From positions 1 through 8,003 of the forward strand of contig CAVINP010000091.1 of NCBI GenBank assembly GCA_963643985.1: a DNA stretch of 8,003 bases, given 5' to 3'. Position numbers and translations under genes: made by a program. This document shows positions 6,504 to 8,003 of this stretch, in pieces (the stretch's first letter is position 1; each line of letters opens with the position of its first letter). Under the pieces are notes generated by a model. That model was not told the DNA's origin, searched no databases, and saw only the letters and a list, made by a program, of their open reading frames with translations. This DNA comes from SFTH01 sp963643985 (GTDB taxonomy: Bacteria; Bacillota; Clostridia; Christensenellales; Aristaeellaceae).

Positions 6504-6542
6504 ACCGACGCCTCCCTGTAAAAAGAGACGTCGGTCTGTTTT
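6504..6542 (+). terminator. Intrinsic terminator after the hydrolase gene
   Basis: A 7-bp stem, ACCGACG (6504-6510) with CGTCGGT (6529-6535), has an 18-nt loop and is followed by CTGTTTTATT. The T-run overlaps the stop codon of the convergent minus-strand gene. In the minus direction the trailing sequence is less T-rich, so it is mainly a plus-strand terminator, though it may work both ways. Confidence 0.65.
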
Positions 6543-7221
6543 ATTCGTGCCGGTGGTGTTTGCAGATGCGCTCGTACAGCCACAGGCCGCCCGCGCTGAT
6601 CGCCATGGTAACGACAAACACAGCTGCAGCAAACCAGTAGTTTTTCGTGCCAAGCGCGTTACCGCCGACGGTGGAGGTGATGATCGAGGGAAGGCGCCCC
6701 AGCGAGCATATCAGCAGCCACACGCCGAAGCGCACGTCCGTAAGCCCTGCCACGTAGCTGAGCAGGTCCTTGGGCGTTCCCGGAATCATAAATATGATCA
6801 GGAAGATCATATCGCGTTTGTGCGTGGACTTCAGGAAGCGAACCGACCGGAGTCTGTCTTCGGTGAAGAAGAGCTCGACCAGCCGTCTGCCGAAGACGCG
6901 CACCAGACCAAACACGATCAGGCTGCCGACCGTCGAGGCCAGCAGGCACAACAGCGTGCCCTCGAGTGCACCGAAGGCATAGCCTGCGGCAATCTCAAAC
7001 GGTTCGCCGGGGATCAGGGCGATAATCACCTGAAAGATGACCATGCCCATGTACGCCAGCCGTCCGCCGAAGCCGTGGCCGTCCACCCAACTGCGGAATT
7101 TCTGCGGGTCGCGTGCAAAGCGCACCAGCGGCACACCCACGCGCCACATGATCAGAGCGGACATCGCGACGGCCGCACAGATGATGGCGATGCCCAGCGC
7201 CTTTTTGCGTTTCGGATTCAT
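6541..7221 (-). CDS. TVP38/TMEM64 family membrane protein (VTT domain)
   Basis: A multi-pass inner membrane protein of the DedA-related VTT superfamily, whose members are linked to lipid scrambling or transport and envelope homeostasis; the specific role here is unknown. The 226 residues have about six hydrophobic segments (near 8-28, 55-74, 79-107, 137-157, 164-185 and 195-216). Family motifs are clear: IPGEPFEIAAGYAFG (70-84), IPGTPKDLLSYVAGLT (146-161) with the Pro-Gly-Thr-Pro-Lys-Asp core, and GRLPSIITSTVGGNAL (175-190). The start is 6 nt after the rho stop codon. The upstream sequence is A-rich, and its nearest G-rich stretch lies inside rho, too far for a normal ribosome binding site, so translation is probably coupled to rho. 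Its end abuts the convergent terminator. Confidence 0.93.
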   Translation of the reverse strand: MNPKRKKALGIAIICAAVAMSALIMWRVGVPLVRFARDPQKFRSWVDGHGFGGRLAYMGMVIFQVIIALIPGEPFEIAAGYAFGALEGTLLCLLASTVGSLIVFGLVRVFGRRLVELFFTEDRLRSVRFLKSTHKRDMIFLIIFMIPGTPKDLLSYVAGLTDVRFGVWLLICSLGRLPSIITSTVGGNALGTKNYWFAAAVFVVTMAISAGGLWLYERICKHHRHE

Positions 7222-7227
7222 ATTTTT

Positions 7228-8003
7228 TTATTTGTAGCCGCCCTTTTCACAGGCATTTGCCCAACCCTGAAGCCTCTGGAAGAACTCCGCGTTGGTCTTC
7301 GTCTTCTCGACCATGGAGATCAGTTCCTCGGCGGTATCCTGCGGATTGCCCTTGGAGAGCATGCGCCTGACGCGGTACGCACCCTCCAGTTCCTCCTTGT
7401 TCAGCAGCAGCTCTTCGCGCCGCGTGCCGGACTTGAACAGGTCGATGGCGGGGAAAATGCGCCTGTCGGAGAGGCTGCGGTCCAGATGCAGTTCCATGTT
7501 GCCGGTGCCCTTGAATTCCTCAAATATGATATCGTCCATACGGCTGCCGGTGTCCACCAGCGCGGTGGCGATGATCGTCAGGCTGCCGCCGTTTTCGATG
7601 TTGCGGGCCGCACCGAAGAAGCGCTTAGGGCGCAGCAGTGCTCCCGGATCGAGGCCGCCCGAGAGCGAGCGTCCCGTGGGCGGTATGACCAGATTGTAGG
7701 CGCGGGCCAGGCGCGTGATGGAATCAAGCAGTATCACCACATCCTTCCCCAACTCCACCAGGCGCTGGGCGCGTTCGAGCACCATTTCGGACACGCGCGT
7801 GTGGTTCTCGGGCGCTTCGTCAAATGTGGAATAGACCACCTCGCCCGATATGGACCGCTTCATGTCCGTCACTTCCTCGGGGCGCTCGTCAATGAGCAGC
7901 ACGATCAGGTACACCTCGGGGTTGTTGGCAGTGATGGCATTGGCCACCTTCTTGAGCAGCGTGGTCTTGCCGGCCTTGGGCTGGGAGACGATCATGCCGC
8001 GCT
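7228..8003 (-). CDS. rho: Transcription termination factor Rho, C-terminal part (5' end beyond window)
   Basis: RNA-dependent ATPase hexamer that ends transcription. The visible 257 residues cover roughly the C-terminal 60%, the ATPase domain. Numbering from the Met at 7995, I see the Walker A motif QPKAGKTT (5-12), the DERPEEVTDM segment (36-45), the Walker B region VVILLDSITRLARAYN, the Q-loop LSGGLDPGALL and the R-loop KGTGNMEL. It ends in a Lys-Gly-Gly-Tyr-Lys tail. Residues matching the bicyclomycin contacts of E. coli Rho (P-loop Lys, Asp and Arg of DERP, Ser and Arg of DSITR) are kept, so this Rho should be sensitive to the drug; that is inference. The RNA-binding N-terminal domain is outside the window, so any clostridial insert cannot be judged. 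The VTT-domain gene follows by 6 nt. Confidence 0.98.
   Translation of the reverse strand, partial: RGMIVSQPKAGKTTLLKKVANAITANNPEVYLIVLLIDERPEEVTDMKRSISGEVVYSTFDEAPENHTRVSEMVLERAQRLVELGKDVVILLDSITRLARAYNLVIPPTGRSLSGGLDPGALLRPKRFFGAARNIENGGSLTIIATALVDTGSRMDDIIFEEFKGTGNMELHLDRSLSDRRIFPAIDLFKSGTRREELLLNKEELEGAYRVRRMLSKGNPQDTAEELISMVEKTKTNAEFFQRLQGWANACEKGGYK

Noticed and set aside
1..8003. A defence, mobile or otherwise novel multi-gene system
   Set aside because: No transposase, integrase, nuclease-helicase pair, toxin-antitoxin, direct-repeat array or RNA gene was seen; the genes are mostly housekeeping or envelope proteins.

Overview
The window looks like a chromosomal stretch from an anaerobic member of the Bacillota, most likely the Clostridia and perhaps the Oscillospirales. 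The evidence is the strong AGGAGG-type ribosome binding sites, fairly GC-rich coding sequence, a Na+-pumping biotin decarboxylase operon, and the style of the small membrane proteins. I assign this from sequence character alone and no marker fixes the genus.

Left part (1-3318, minus strand): a compact four-gene operon read right to left. It encodes a carboxyltransferase (alpha), a small membrane anchor (OadG/MmdD type), a biotin carrier protein with a long Ala-Pro linker, and the membrane beta subunit (OadB/MmdB type), which runs off the left edge. Together these make a sodium-translocating acyl-CoA decarboxylase. The carboxyltransferase moves CO2 from an acyl-CoA to biotin, the carrier swings carboxybiotin to the beta subunit, and its decarboxylation there drives Na+ export. 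No biotin carboxylase is present, which fits a decarboxylase rather than an ATP-driven carboxylase. The substrate is not settled: gene order matches methylmalonyl-CoA decarboxylase (A-D-C-B), but the alpha subunit is divergent.

Middle part (3319-6481, plus strand): transcribed divergently from the operon. First is an unrecognised two-helix membrane protein ending in two His/Cys metal-binding-like repeats. Next is a single-pass membrane-anchored protein with a Thr/Glu/Ala repeat inserted in its outer domain. A strong intrinsic terminator follows, and directly after it a small alpha/beta hydrolase. Good extended -10 promoters precede the first two genes.

Right part (6482-8003, minus strand): a terminator hairpin, then a TVP38/TMEM64 (VTT domain) membrane protein lying 6 nt downstream of the transcription termination factor gene rho, whose 5' part is beyond the right edge.

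I see no mobile element, CRISPR array, tRNA, rRNA or defence system. The points most worth a second look are an A10 slippery run inside the anchor gene, loss of several signature residues in the carboxyltransferase, two extra segments in the beta subunit, and the orphan His/Cys repeat protein.
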